Notes under the pieces: generated by a model
Database searches by the model: none
What the model was told of the DNA's origin: nothing
Seen by the model: the letters and a program-made list of their open reading frames with translations, nothing else
Assembly (NCBI RefSeq): GCF_029407905.1
Contig: NC_073635.1
Coordinates: 35,455,501-35,519,500, forward strand
Direction: 5' to 3'
DNA from: Bubalus kerabau
Taxonomy: Eukaryota; Chordata; Mammalia; Artiodactyla; Bovidae
Length of the DNA: 64,000 nucleotides
Translations under genes and position numbers: made by a program
Shown: piece by piece, positions 11,671 to 22,530 of the stretch
Position numbering within the stretch: the stretch's first letter is position 1
How the letters are laid out: every line of letters starts with the position of its first letter

Positions 11671-11893
11671 CATGTGTGTGTGCTAAGTTACTCAGTCATG
11701 TCTGACTCTTTGTGACCCCATGGACTGAAGCCCACCAGACTCCTCTGTCCATGGGATTCACCGGGCAAAAATACTAGAGTGGGTTGCCATAACCTCCTCC
11801 AGGGGATCTCCCTGAAGGGATTGAACCCAAGTCTCTTGCATCACCTGCATTGGCAGGTGAGTGCTTTACCGCTAGCGCCACCTGGGAAGCCCC
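11671..11893 (-). mobile_element. Bov-tA SINE
   Basis: The minus-strand copy has all parts, from the shared BovB-like end near 11690 to the tRNA-like head GGGCTTCCCAGGTGG (reverse complement) near 11893. Flanks AGGTCATCTGG (11660-11670) and AAGTCACCTGG (11894-11904) match at 9 of 11 and look like an aged target duplication. Confidence 0.93.
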
Positions 11894-11904
11894 AAGTCAC
11901 CTGG

Positions 11905-12977
11905 GGCCCTGGAGAAAGTCAGGGGATGACATGCCAGAGGCTGTCAGATAAGATGGAACATTCTAAAGCTTCAAGAAGATACTTTATCTGGCCTTGAAAT
12001 GGATGATTTTCATTGAAATGATTTGAAAATACCACTTTCCTTTGAGTGAAGGCTAAAATGGGACAATGGACGATGTGGTTTTCCTGTGTGTATTTTTAAA
12101 GCACGCGTCTGGAGAGATGCATCATTACAAGCGTGTCTGCTGACGGTTGTGCTGGGCAGGCACAGTGAAAGGGGCCAGCCACCCGGCCACAGCTCCCAGC
12201 TAGACCACATCTCCTCGGAGTGGCCACCCTATTTTTGTGCCACAGAACAGCTGAAAAAGACTGACTGTAAACTCTCCCCCAAGATTAAACTGACTGAAAA
12301 GCCCAAAACTACAGGACTGCAGAGATCAAGCTTCCTAGGGTTAACACAACGCACGTCAAAGCGTAAGATACTGAGCATTCAATCAAGTTTTCACGGAATA
12401 TTCTCAAAAGACTCTTTGTTTGCTTGTGCTGCCTATATTCAGAAATGGGGCCTCCTCTTGGTTTCTAAAGTATTCAAACTGCTACCGCAGAATTTGCTTG
12501 AACATTCAAATATAAGTTATAAAAATAAATCTCTTTCCACCATCACAATCAAGCTTAAGTACAATAACGAGATCACGGTCAGAAGAGAAAAGCAGCTGGA
12601 AAACGTGTTCTGAGGTCAGAGAGGCGAGGTGGGAGCCAGGAGGCCCAGGCACAACTCTCTCTTTATAGGTAACGATCCCCTCTCCAAGCCCCACCCCCCA
12701 GGAATACGAATCCAAGCAGTGAAATACTCGTGACAGAATCCCCATCATTATTTCTGTCTCCCTTCTCATCCTATTCAATGGATCTGCTTTCACTTTAACT
12801 GATCTGAGCAAAATTTCCAACATGCAAAAATAGACTCATAGAGAGCTACTTTGTTCTTAAAATGCCAATTTCAGGCCACATAATAGGTAACATCATTTTT
12901 CTGTATTGAACATCTCTTTCCCTTCATTATAGTCACTGTTCACCAGGATTGTTAGTCCTTTCATGCTCTGTGGACCA
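11905..12977. other. Unique sequence with a 175-codon open frame
   Basis: No repeat recognised. A plus-strand frame at 12086-12613 is open for 175 codons in non-repetitive sequence. It has no signal peptide, domain or motif I recognise. By a rough estimate of stop frequency, one frame this long is near what chance gives in 64 kb, so it is not called a gene. Confidence 0.4.
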
Positions 12978-13130
12978 GTGCTTCTCAAATGTTATTGTTT
13001 GAGAAGTGTCACTTGGGGATTGTGTTCAAGTCCAGGTTCTAATTCAGTGGCACTGGTGTGAAACCAGGGACTCTGTGTGGCTCTCCAGCTCTGTGTGATG
13101 GCCTGAGACTGACCATCCAGGCTGGGCAGA
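12978..13130 (+). mobile_element. Possible hAT-type MER fossil
   Basis: CAGTGCTTCTCAAATG at 12978 resembles the left end of a common mammalian hAT-type element, followed by loosely matching CACTTGGGGATTGTGTT. The right end is not clear. Tentative. Confidence 0.35.
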
Positions 13131-13861
13131 CCCTGATGAGGGTGATGATGCCTAGACCAGCTCTGAGAAGAGTTTATTCTCCATCTCTCTCAATCAGCTG
13201 GGCTTCTATGCCCACATACTGATTTCAGAGGACAAAGATGAGATGCGGGGTGCACTGGCTCTCTTTCTTCATTGACAGCAGCTGTGGGTATTGAGCACAG
13301 GTAAGGACAGGTGAGCACAGGTGAAGACAGTTGAAGACAAGTACGAGCGCCCCTACTCACCCCATCAGGACCAAGACACCACAGGGATGCCAAGAGCCTC
13401 AAACACCAGAGCTCCGTCTGTGGCCCTATTGATGCCTCCTGAGAGTCAGAGGCCATGGGCATGAGAGTTGGAGGAGGTCTGTCTGGGGCAACTACAGCAG
13501 ATGGGGTTCATTTCCTCCCTAATTGAACCAGGCCTTCCTGGTTCAAGATTTAACACTCTGGGAGTGAAAGAGTGCTTTTCTTACCTTAAACCCCAAGTGT
13601 CTTAGAGTCAGAGTCTGGTTAGCAAATGGGAAGTTCCTAGATGTGCTTCTTCCCTGCCCCCTGGAGTCGAGTTCAGTGCTGTCTCTCTTTTGTACCATAC
13701 TTTTTTCCCTCCCTGTTGTCCCCCCTCCTGACACAAGAGGAGGACGTGGGCTCAGCTTTTGAACCTCTTCATTGCAAGAGTAAGTTTGTGAAAACCAACC
13801 ATGAGAGCAGGAAAGGAAGCAATACTTAATGTAATCTTTTGAACAATGATTAAGAAGACCT
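13131..13861. other. Unique sequence
   Basis: No repeat recognised. A short direct repeat family (ACAGGTGARSACAG-like) occurs near 13300-13335. No coding call. Confidence 0.4.
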
Positions 13862-13872
13862 AACATATATTT

Positions 13873-14154
13873 GGAGAAGGCAATGGCACCCCACTCCAGT
13901 ACTCTTGCCTGGAAAATCCCATGGACGGAGGAGCCTGGTAGGCTGCAGTCCATGGGGTCGCTAAGAGTCGGACACGACTGAGCGACTTCACTTTCACTTT
14001 TCACTTTTCATGCATTGAAGAAGGAAATGGCAACCCACTCCAGTGTTCTTGCCTGGAGAATCCCAGGGACAGGGGAGCCTGCTGGGCTGCCGTCTATGGG
14101 GTCGCACAGAGTTGGACATGACTGAAGTGACTTAGCAGCAGCAGCAGCAGCAGC
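13873..14154 (+). mobile_element. Bov-A dimer SINE with perfect 11-bp target duplication
   Basis: Two Bov-A units lie head to tail (GGAGAAGGCAATGGC start near 13873 and GAAGAAGGAAATGGC near 14018). They are joined by a CACTTTCACTTTTCAC linker, and the element ends in a CAG-repeat tail. AACATATATTT flanks it at 13862-13872 and 14155-14165. There is no tRNA-like head, which separates it from Bov-tA copies. Confidence 0.96.
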
Positions 14155-14365
14155 AACATATATTTATTTTTGTTTTCTATTAAATTTGATTTATTATAAG
14201 CATATATCTTTCTAATGTTAGCAGGGCCCCCAAACTGTACTTAGTGTAGCTGTGTTTAGCCCTGATCAGGCTTGCATCTCACTAGTAGAAGATCTGGAAC
14301 CATTAGAATTTTAAAATATTTTTATATATTTCCAAAGAAACAGAAAACTTGAAGATAAAGTCCCG

Positions 14366-14587
14366 AACTTCCCTGGTGGCTCAGATGGTAAAGCGTCTGC
14401 CTGCAATGCAGGAGACCTGGGTTCAATCCCTGGGTCAAGAAGATCCCCTGGAGAAGGAAATGGCAACCCACTCCAGTACTTTTGCCTGGAAAATCCTGTG
14501 GATGGAGGAGCCTGGTAGGCTACAGTCCATGGGGTCGCAAAGAGTCGGACACAACTGAGCGACTTCACTTTCACTTTTCACTTTTCT
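14366..14587 (+). mobile_element. Bov-tA SINE with CACTTTTCA-type tail
   Basis: The SINE runs from ACTTCCCTGGTGGCTC to GAGCGACTTCACTTTC and ends in a TTCACTTTTCACTTTTC tail. The tail is the same sequence that links the two units of the dimers at 13873 and 28634. No clear target duplication was found. Confidence 0.92.
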
Positions 14588-14718
14588 GTCATGGAAGGTA
14601 ACAGATTCACAGGTTTGGGGGATTAGGATATAGAAGTCTTTAGGGGCCATTATCCTGCTGATTTTCAATTGCTTTGGTCAATGAGACACAGCAAATGGAA
14701 GGCAAACTGAGACCAGAT

Positions 14719-14916
14719 AGGACTTACCTAGTGGCTCAGATGGTAAAGAATCTGCCAACAATGGGTTCAATCCCTGGATCAGCAAGATTCCCCAGAGATG
14801 GAAATGGCAACCCGCTCCAGTATTCTTGCCTGGAGAATTCCCCGTACAGAGGAGCCTGGTAGGCTACAGTCCATGGGGTTGTAAAGACTGGACACGACTT
14901 AGTGACTGAGCATGCA
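14719..14916 (+). mobile_element. Bov-tA SINE, internally shortened
   Basis: The head AGGACTTACCTAGTGGCTC and the shared 3' part (GAGGAGCCTGGTAGGC) are present. About a dozen bases are missing around the CTGCC-ACAATGG junction near 14752. The copy ends with GACTGAGCATGCATGTG, a tail type also seen at 16010. Confidence 0.9.
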
Positions 14917-15302
14917 TGTGATGAACAACAGTGCAAGTACATCTGAACGACTAACACTTTCTAAGACTGGATAAGCACTTGAGCTCTGGTTCTTACCCTC
15001 TTGGAACCATGGTGTCACCACATGTAAAATCTGTGCAGTCCTGATGGAGGCGCCACTGGTATACAAACCAGAGCGCCCATGGTCTTAGCAAAGAGCTGAA
15101 CCTCTGAGTGAGTCTGTGTGGATACATCAGCCCTAACTACCTTTCCTGTCGCCACACAAATGACCTCCAGCAGAGACCGGCAAGGGGAGCGCCCAGCCTC
15201 AGTAAGTCCAACTCATACTGAAGAATTCTGAATAGGTAAATCATCCCAGTTTTGAGATACAATGTCTGGGGTTATGTGTTATACAGCCATATATAACTTG
15301 TT

Positions 15303-15519
15303 GGGTTTTCCCTGATGGTTCAGATGGTAAAGAATCTACCTGCAATGTGGGAGACCCAGGTTCGATCCCTGGGTTGGGAAGATCCCCTGGAGGAGTACAT
15401 AACAATCCACTCCAGTATTCTTGCCTGAAGAATTCCATGGACACAGGAGCCTGGCAGGCTACAGTCCACGGAGTCACAAAGAATCAGATATGACTGAGCA
15501 ACTAACATTTTCACTTTTT
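15303..15519 (+). mobile_element. Bov-tA SINE with 11-bp target duplication
   Basis: This is a full-length SINE. It is flanked by TATAACTTGTT at 15292-15302 and TATAATTTGTT at 15520-15530 (one mismatch). L1-like sequence follows immediately downstream. Confidence 0.94.
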
Positions 15520-15530
15520 TATAATTTGTT

Positions 15531-15610
15531 ATTTTAGTGTATATATTCCTTGTGCTGTACAATATATCCTTGTAGCTTATTTTATACCTAACAGTTTGTA
15601 CTATCCTGAA
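15531..15610 (-). mobile_element. L1 3'-UTR fragment
   Basis: TCCTTGTGCTGTACAATATA and TTATTTTATACCTAACAG match the reverse complement of the artiodactyl L1 3' end (TATTGTATAGCACAAGGA type). It is short and strongly truncated. Confidence 0.55.
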
Positions 15611-15898
15611 AGACATGAACATTGTTCTTATGAAGTTATATCAGCATTTTGTAGTTTGATATGTGTATGCACGTGCTTGTGTGCACATCTGTGCCTATTT
15701 TTTTATTTTTAATGTCACTAACATGACCGGGTGTCTTAGTCATCTTGAAAAAACTACTCAGAGTTCCCTGGTGAGAATCACTATCAGAAATCTCCTTCTT
15801 TCCAGTGTTAGGATCTTATAAGGGAAGGCAGAAATAAAGATGGACTCTCCCTGGAATTACAGTATTGATGATTTAATGTTCTATTTCTAATAAACGAC

Positions 15899-16048
15899 TG
15901 GAGAAGAAAATGGCAATCCACTCCCATATTCTTGCCTGGGATCCCATGGACAGAGGAGCCTGGCAGGCTACTATTCATGGTATCACAATGAGATGGATAT
16001 GACTTATCCACTGAGCATGCACATGATGAACAAGAGTGCCAGTGCATC
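15899..16048 (+). mobile_element. Bov-A unit, partial
   Basis: GGAGAAGAAAATGGCAATCC through CTTATCCACTGAGCATGC is a single diverged Bov-A unit without tRNA-like head. The downstream CATGATGAACAAGAGTGCCA parallels the tail region at 14922, suggesting the same tail lineage. Confidence 0.8.
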
Positions 16049-16534
16049 TTTGGAGAACGAGTGAATTCAATAAGAACATGCTTACAGATCGGAGAGACCA
16101 GGAGAACACGTCTAGTGTGCAGCAGGCAGAGTTGTTTCCTCATGTTATGAAGGCCCTTTGAGTAACTTTCGAGCCAAACTAAACTGGTAGCAATGCTTCC
16201 CTCATGGGAAACGTTGACCTGGGCACAATGGAGCCAGACTTCTCATCTTCAAGTCTTCATTTTCTCAATAAGTGGGATCTTATAAGTAAAATGGGATCAG
16301 AAAATAAATAGAAATGCGGTGTTCCTTTTCTTTAGGACTCATCATCATTCCATGTCTTCACTCCAACACTCCACAGGGGGCTGTGATCACGCCGGCTTGT
16401 CCTCCGCTTGTCCTTGGGTGCTGTGAAGGACACAGGGGATGGGCTGTGTCAGGGCATGGTGAGTGCTGTGTGAGCCTGGCCAGTGGCTGTCTTCTTGACT
16501 TTTTTTTTGTAGGTGTGACAGTGTACAATTCATT

Positions 16535-16757
16535 GGACTTCCCAGGTGGCATTAGTGGTAAAGAACCTGCATGCCGATGCAGGAAACCTAAGAAACAAGG
16601 GTTCAGTCCCTGGGTCAGGAAGACCCCCCTGGAGGAGGGCATGGCAACCCACTCCAGTATTCTTGCCTGGGAGAATCTCATGGACAGAGGAGCCTGGGGG
16701 GCTACAGTCCATAGGGTCACAGAGTCGGATGTGACTGAAGTGACTTGGCACACATGT
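16535..16757 (+). mobile_element. Bov-tA SINE
   Basis: The copy is near full length (GGACTTCCCAGGTGGCATTA to GACTGAAGTGACTTGG), with a small insertion in the head near 16585. No secure target duplication. Open frames over this part are SINE translations, not genes. Confidence 0.92.
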
Positions 16758-16902
16758 ACACACACGTGGGAGTCGGGGAGACAATGGTTGGAAGCAATCA
16801 TTTGAAATGAGCCTTGCAAGTTCTACCATTGTATAATTATTACACAATTATTCATTTCTTTGCCATCACTTGATAAAACAATATAATTATTCATATTTAT
16901 CT

Positions 16903-17010
16903 TTGACATTATTTATTGAGTGCCTTCAGTATGCCAGTTACTGTACTCAGCCCTTTAATATAGTATTATCTTTGGTCTTCACAAAAACTTGGCAATGTAT
17001 TATAGGTGTT
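16903..17010 (+). repeat. MIR SINE core
   Basis: ATTTATTGAGTGCCTTCAGT through CTTCACAAAAACTTGGCAATG follows the MIR core order (TTTATTGAGC, TGCCAG, CTTTA, CTCACAA). Ancient and non-coding. Confidence 0.65.
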
Positions 17011-17659
17011 CCAATTTCTTCTTTCTTCTCCACAAAACTTCTTGGTTTTTCTATTTGTCAGAGTTGTGTTGAGCCCTAACTGAGAGGATGGACCTTGAGC
17101 ATGTGGTAAAGTGGCCTTGGATGGCCTCCTCATCTCTCCCACTGCTTCCTCAACACCCCCGACCTCTCCCAAGCAGCCACCACTGACCCCAACACCAGCT
17201 GTGTCCAGCAGGGTCAAAGGCCTTTATGAAAAAAGGTGGGGACCACAGGCATACTTAGTATTCGACAGAATGTGCTCAACAGTTTCTATTCCTTACTTTA
17301 TTAAACCTTGAGGACAAGACACTGGCTAAGAGCCCCAAGACTTAAGAGACAAGGAATGGGCAGCTATAGATGGAAGGGGGCTAGAGATGGAAAGTCAGCT
17401 CACAATGATGAGAAAGGTTGCAAAGTTAGCCCACCAGGAAGTCCTGGGCACTAGTAGAAAGCAAATGACTTAATATTGCAAACACGGATATTATCACAAA
17501 CGTCTATGACGATCGGCGTGATAAATAACAACAGCAAATTTCCTGTCACCCAGGACAGGGATGGATGGTCAGGAATCCATTCACAGGTTCAGGTCGGCTA
17601 AGTTATTTGAGATTGACGTTTACGTGCAATGAACGCATTCAGTCACTAAAATAGAACAG

Positions 17660-17905
17660 ATGGCACATTCACCCCACCCCCTTCAGGAAGCTTTCCTGAA
17701 TGATCTGGCTTTTAGTCATCTTTCTCGCATTGTGGACTCCTTTTATGAGGTAGTCCCTGTTCCGAGCAATTTAGTAATGATGCCTGTTTTAGTACCTGAC
17801 TGTACTCACTATTGTAAATAATTCACAATTGTTTCGCATGTGTGACTCTTATCTCACTTAGAGTAGAAAATCCCGAGAAAAATGTCCACCCTTGTATTTT
17901 TTTTA
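17660..17905 (+). mobile_element. L2-type LINE 3' fragment
   Basis: TTCAGGAAGCTTTCCTGAAT near 17683 and CGCATGTGTGACTCTTATCT near 17836 match the coding end and 3' UTR of L2-class elements. Divergence is high and subfamily assignment is not possible by eye. Confidence 0.5.
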
Positions 17906-18422
17906 CAATGTTGAGTAACCCCCCTCCAAACCTTTCCACTCACAGTCCAGAAAAATAACAAAATGTTCCAGGAGTTAATGAATGTGTTAATCAATAATGG
18001 TGGACCATATCTCCCAGTCTTTCTGAAGGCTCTGTGGTTTTCCAGTGGTCAGACTAGGTGGATCAGGTGTTCTGAATGGCCTTTAACTCTGACAGAGTTC
18101 ACTGGGACGTAAAAGTTGAATGACTAGCGTTAGACACACATACTCTTCCAAGTTTTCTTTAAGTTCTTATCTAACCAACATGAATTTGCACACTGGGAAA
18201 GTTTAAAACTCATGGGAGAGTCAGAATAGAAAGAAACACATCTAGTAGAGTACTGTTTCTATTGGCCAGGTCACAGTGGTAGTCTATTTGTGGGCAAGTA
18301 TTCTAGTGGCTTACAAGGCATTCCTCAAATGCAGCATAAAACGAACTCAAATGAGGAGGAAAATTTTCTTGTGGAACATATTCTGAACATAGACATTTCC
18401 CTTCCTTGAATGTTTGAAAACC
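17906..18422. other. Unique sequence
   Basis: No repeat or gene recognised between the L2 piece and the BovB pair. Confidence 0.45.
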
Positions 18423-18437
18423 AAGAAAGTGCTTCAG

Positions 18438-19139
18438 TTCAGTTCAGTTCAGTCACTCAGTTGTGTCCAACTCTTTGTGAACCCATGGACTGCAGCACGC
18501 CAGGTTTCCTGGTCCATCACCAACACCCAGAGCTTGCTCAAACTCTTGTCCATCGAGACAGTAATGCCATCCAACCATCTTATCCTCTGTCATCCCCTTC
18601 TCCTCCTGCCTTCAATCTTTCCCAGCATCGGGGTCTTTTCTAAGGACTCAGCTCTTCGCATCAGGTGGCTAAAGTATTGAAGTTTCAGCTTCAGCATCAA
18701 TTTTTCCAATGAATATTTAGGATTGATTTCTTTTAGGATTGACTGATTTGATCTCCTTGCAGTTCAAGGGACTCTCAAGAGTCTTCTCCAACACCACAGT
18801 TCAAAACCATCAATTCTTCAGTGCTCGGCCTTCCTTATGGTCCAACTCTCACATCCGTACATGACTACTGGAAAAACCATAGCTTTGACTATGCGGATCT
18901 TTGTCAACAAAGTAATGTCTCTGTTTTTTAAAATGTTGTCTAGGTTTGTCATAGCTTTTCTTCCAAAAAACAAGTGTCTTTTAATTTCATGGCTGCAGTC
19001 CCTATCTACCGTGATTTTGGAGCCCAAGAAAATAAAGTCTCTCACTGTTTCCATTGTTTCCTCATCTATTTGCCCTGAAGTGATGGGGCTGAATGTCTTG
19101 ATCTTCATTTTTTGAATGTTGAATTTTAACTAGCTTTAG
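18438..19139 (-). mobile_element. BovB LINE, upstream member of a head-to-tail pair
   Basis: A 5'-truncated BovB has its 3' end (TTCAG repeats) at 18438 and breaks off near 19128. Its minus-strand frame 18818-19108 translates as BovB RT C-terminus (FLGSKITVDRDCSHEIK). GAAAGTGCTTCAG occurs at 18425-18437 and again at 19140-19152, directly before the next BovB. This fits a target duplication made when one copy landed at the 3' end of the other. Confidence 0.92.
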
Positions 19140-19152
19140 GAAAGTGCTTCAG

Positions 19153-19466
19153 TTCAGTTCAGTTCAGTCACTCAGTCCTGTCTGACTCTTTGCAACCATG
19201 GACTGCAGTACGCAAGGCCTCCCTATCCATCACCATCTCTCGGAGTTTACTCAGACTCATGTCCATTGAGTCGGTGATGCCATCCAACCATCTCATCCTC
19301 TGTTGTCCCCTTCTCCTCCTGCCTTCAATCTTTCCCAGCATCAGGGTCTTTTCAAATGAGTCAGTTCTTCACATCAGGTGACCAAAGTATTGGAGTTTCA
19401 GCTTCAGCATCAGTCCTTCTAATGAATATTCAGTGCTGATTTCCTTTAGGAAGGACTGATTGGATG
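19153..19466 (-). mobile_element. BovB LINE 3' end, second member of the pair
   Basis: This carries only the last ~310 bp of BovB, again starting with TTCAG repeats. The GTGCTTAG downstream (near 19467) resembles the GTGCTTCAG upstream, a possible remnant target duplication. Same strand as the neighbour but shorter, so the two truncations are independent. Confidence 0.9.
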
Positions 19467-19511
19467 GTGCTTAGACCGTGTTTTTTAAAAATATAGTGTT
19501 ACCCTTAGGCC

Positions 19512-19640
19512 ACTTGTATGAAAATCAGCTTGGGCACCTTTTAAAAATCAGATTCCCAACTCTAGACCAGATGAATGGATTCAGAGTCTGCCCAAGTGTG
19601 GCAAAGAATCTGTACTTAAACAAGCTTCCCAGGGAATTCT
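19512..19640 (+). mobile_element. hAT-type MER fossil
   Basis: AAAATCAGCTTGGGCACC followed by CAGATTCCCAACTCTAGACC and GATTCAGAGTCTG follows a common mammalian non-autonomous hAT-type consensus (ATCAGCATCACC, GGGCCCCACCC, CTGAATCAGA order). Subfamily not named. Confidence 0.5.
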
Positions 19641-19642
19641 GT

Positions 19643-19712
19643 GGATCCTCATGCTTGAATGAGGATGGATCCTCATGGATGAATAAGGATGGATCCTCAT
19701 GGATCCTCATCC
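19643..19712. repeat. Palindromic minisatellite around GGATCCTCAT
   Basis: GGATCCTCAT starts at 19643, 19667, 19691 and 19701, giving a 24-bp period for three units and a 10-bp step for the fourth. ATGAGGAT-GG-ATCCTCAT at 19659-19676 is an inverted repeat with 8-bp arms. A chance minus-strand reading gives a repeated HEDPS peptide; no gene is implied. Confidence 0.85.
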
Positions 19713-19856
19713 ATCATTTTATTTTTTTAATCATAGCTTGATTTCCTGAGAACATATGTGCATTTCATCCCCTCTTCCTCCTCCTTGGAACACAATCACT
19801 TTTTTTTTTTTTTTAAACACATGACATGCTGCTAGAAGTGTATGTATCAGGGTAGC

Positions 19857-19990
19857 AGCCCTGAACCTTGGCTTGCATCAGAATTGTCACTGACACTTAT
19901 TAATAGTAAGTAATGCCCAGTCCACATCCCCCTGAGCCACACTCAAGAGAGCTGAGCCTGGACTACACATTTCTTCAAAAGCTGAAGGGG
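19857..19990 (+). mobile_element. Possible hAT-type MER fossil
   Basis: CCCTGAACCTTGGCTTGCAT and CAGAATTGTCACTGACAC, then ATGCCCAGTCCACATCC, resemble the same class of element as 19512-19640. A T-run (19800-19814) precedes it. Tentative. Confidence 0.4.
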
Positions 19991-20611
19991 GGACCGAGCA
20001 GTCAGAGTGGATAAACCACCTTAAGAAGGAGGCTCGTTCCCTATTTGGAAGACGGTCACTGTCTTCCAATCCCTAGTGTCTGGGGGCGGTGGCTTTCTGG
20101 CCCTGCTGCTTGGCAGGTCCACCTGGCCCTGGGCATCCAGGTGTGCCAGCTGCAGAGCATGTGGACATGCATATGTCTGCCCTCTACATGCACCCTCTCT
20201 TGGTGCCTCTGAAGTCTCTCTTCTGCGTTCCTCAGCTGATGGCCATCCTTCCTGGAGCCTCCAGTGGCTGGTCCAGGAGAAATGCTTCTGCTAACCTCCC
20301 AGAGGTGATTAAAAGAGTTTTCAGCTCACCCAGGAGACACTGATTTCCGGGAGTTTCAACAGAACATTCTAGGTTTACACACATCACCCTTTTCCTGGTC
20401 CTGCCTCTCTGCTGAGCAGGAGGAGAGCTCAGTGATCCACAAGCTGCCTGCGGCCTAAAGGAGTCACTCATGTTCCAGGTTGACCCTCCTGGGGAGAGAA
20501 GGGCAAACCCTATTACTTCTTCTTGACATCGTGCAAATGCCAAGATCAAAGCCCCTCGGCATCTAGTATCTAAGTGTCTAGTAGGTATGCCCCTCAAGTG
20601 GTGGGGTGATG
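19991..20611. other. Unique, moderately GC-rich sequence
   Basis: No repeat recognised. Two plus-strand frames around 20076-20343 are open for 72 and 84 codons, and a 121-codon minus frame covers 20232-20597. None has recognisable protein motifs. Confidence 0.4.
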
Positions 20612-20812
20612 ATTATGTGCTCAGTCGTGTCTGACTCTTTGTGCCCCCTTGAACTGTACCCACTGGGCTCCCCTGTCGTGGGATTCTCCAGGCAAGAATA
20701 CAGGAGCGGGTTGCTATTTCCTCCTCCAGGGAATCTTCCTGATGCAGGGATTGAACCTGTGTCTCCTGCATTGCAGGCAGATTCTTCACCATCTGAGCCA
20801 CCAGGTTAGCCC
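20612..20812 (-). mobile_element. Bov-tA SINE
   Basis: Minus-strand full-length copy. A possible short duplication TATGTGCT (20614-20621) and TATATGCT (20813-20820) overlaps the element's own tail, so it is not secure. Confidence 0.92.
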
Positions 20813-20820
20813 TATATGCT

Positions 20821-22032
20821 GGGAGGGCATCTTTAAGTCCAACTGGAGGAACATGGACAAATCCCAAAGCATTCTTTGGTACATATGCAAATTCAGCATC
20901 AGCCATAAACCTGGGTTTCACTAGTGAGGTTCTAGTGTAAACATTTCCACATCCAGACAGCCCAGGGCCCGCCAAGGTGGCCCGGTCCACATATGAATCA
21001 TAACCGCTTCGGTAAATTTAACACCACTGCTCTCTATTTTGACTCTTGGGGCTGACGAATAATTTAGCTAAAGGGTTTCCAGAGAACAAAAGGCACGGCC
21101 CCTCGGCAGGGACCTCCTGTATTTTGAATTTTTGCTGGCTTAGGTCAGTGCGTGAACTGCAGTGCTGTTTTAAAATGTAATCACAACTACAAAGGTAGGC
21201 TCAGGAATTCTTGCATTGTTTGGCATTTAGTGATTAAAGCTGACATTCGTTGGGCAGAAGTGGAGTTTTAGAATTGATAGACCTCGACTAATCCCAGCAA
21301 TAGAAATGGTCACAAATGAGTGCTGTGACAGGTTTTGAACCAAGAAAAATCATCACTGAGCTCACTAGAAAAGATTAAGAGACTGTCAAGTTAAAAAATT
21401 ATTGGCTCCATTTACACTCGCTTTGGGTAGCGAATGCTGTTTTATCCATTTGTACTTTTCAGTCGCCTCTTTCATGTGTCTTGTTATAATAATTTCCAAA
21501 GTCATAAACAAAGAAAATAAGACATCATCTCAGATAAAAATGGCACACGATTTAATACAAAACATTAGCCATGGCACAAGCTGGCCTCAGAGAACAAAGG
21601 AGTTTAAAATTCATCTTACTTGACAGTGTTAGAATGCTTTACATTAAATCTAGATTTTAATCCTGATTGTCTTGTTACACATTCCAGGGTTCCCATGCCA
21701 TCAGCCTCGAGGACTTTATTATTTATGTAATTCCAAGAGTTGATATGGAGTCAATGCATCTGATCTCAATGAATGGCATGGGATAAAAAAAAAATTATCA
21801 GTAGATTTCAGGGGAGAGAAAAAGACCATTTTAGTTCTCTTGCAAGGCTATTGATGAGTAACAGATGTTGCTTTTCTGATTGAATTATTTTTGATTCATT
21901 TTTCAAAAATAATATAGATCTGTCAAAGTATTTTAAATCATCTAAAGATAGAGGTTATTTAAACAAGATTCTTTTATTTCTCTTTCTTGGGAGAGGGTCC
22001 ACCTTCAAGTGCTACAGGTTGCATGGGAATGT
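20821..22032. other. Unique AT-rich sequence, possible conserved non-coding DNA
   Basis: About 1.2 kb with no recognised repeat. Low GC and frequent AT-rich motifs between 21140 and 21960 are typical of long-range regulatory DNA. That is an inference from composition only. Confidence 0.4.
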
Positions 22033-22098
22033 AATTTAGAGTGACATGTGCATATAATTTAGAGTGACATGTGCATATAATTTAGAGTGACATGTGCC
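22033..22098. repeat. 23-bp tandem repeat, about 2.9 copies
   Basis: AATTTAGAGTGACATGTGCA recurs at 22033, 22056 and 22079 with an exact 23-bp period. The first two copies are identical; the third departs at its end. Such identity implies recent local duplication. Confidence 0.92.
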
Positions 22099-22276
22099 TG
22101 AATGTATAGTAGTGCCAGTTTCACTGGGGTGGGGAGGGTTCTTAGTCTGAAGAGGAAACGTTGGGTCCAATCTGGTGTCAAGGGCCTTTGAGCAGCAGGC
22201 TGAGCTATGAGAGAAACTCATCTTAGAAAGGCACAGCATCTCCTTCCTAGGCTTAACCAAGAATTCAGGAGTTCAA

Positions 22277-22530
22277 GACTGATGGTTGCCAAGAGGGGAG
22301 GAATGGACTGGGAGTCTGAGGTTAGTAGATGTGAACTATTACATTTAGAATGGATAAACAACAAGGTCCTACTGTAGAGCACGAGGAACTCTATCCAACC
22401 GCCTGTGATAAACCATAATGGAAAAGAAGAGAAAAAAGAACGTATATATGTGTATAACTGAGTCACTTTGTTGTACCCCAGAGATTAACACAACACTGTA
22501 AATCAAATATATTTCAATTCAAAAAAGAAA
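22277..22530 (+). mobile_element. L1 3' end with perfect 18-bp target duplication
   Basis: The 3' UTR fragment of an artiodactyl L1 shows CAACAAGGTCCTACTGTAGA near 22350, TGAGTCACTTTGTTGTACC near 22459 and an A-rich tail. AAGAATTCAGGAGTTCAA is duplicated exactly at 22259-22276 and 22531-22548. The insertion is 254 bp and entirely non-coding. Confidence 0.95.

Noticed and set aside
12086..12613. 175-codon frame as a novel gene
   Set aside because: No motif, no splice or promoter support, and a length close to what chance predicts in 64 kb of six-frame sequence.
13873..14154. Regularly spaced direct repeats as a CRISPR-like array
   Set aside because: The repeats are the two units of a Bov-A dimer SINE; the genome is mammalian and there are no spacers.
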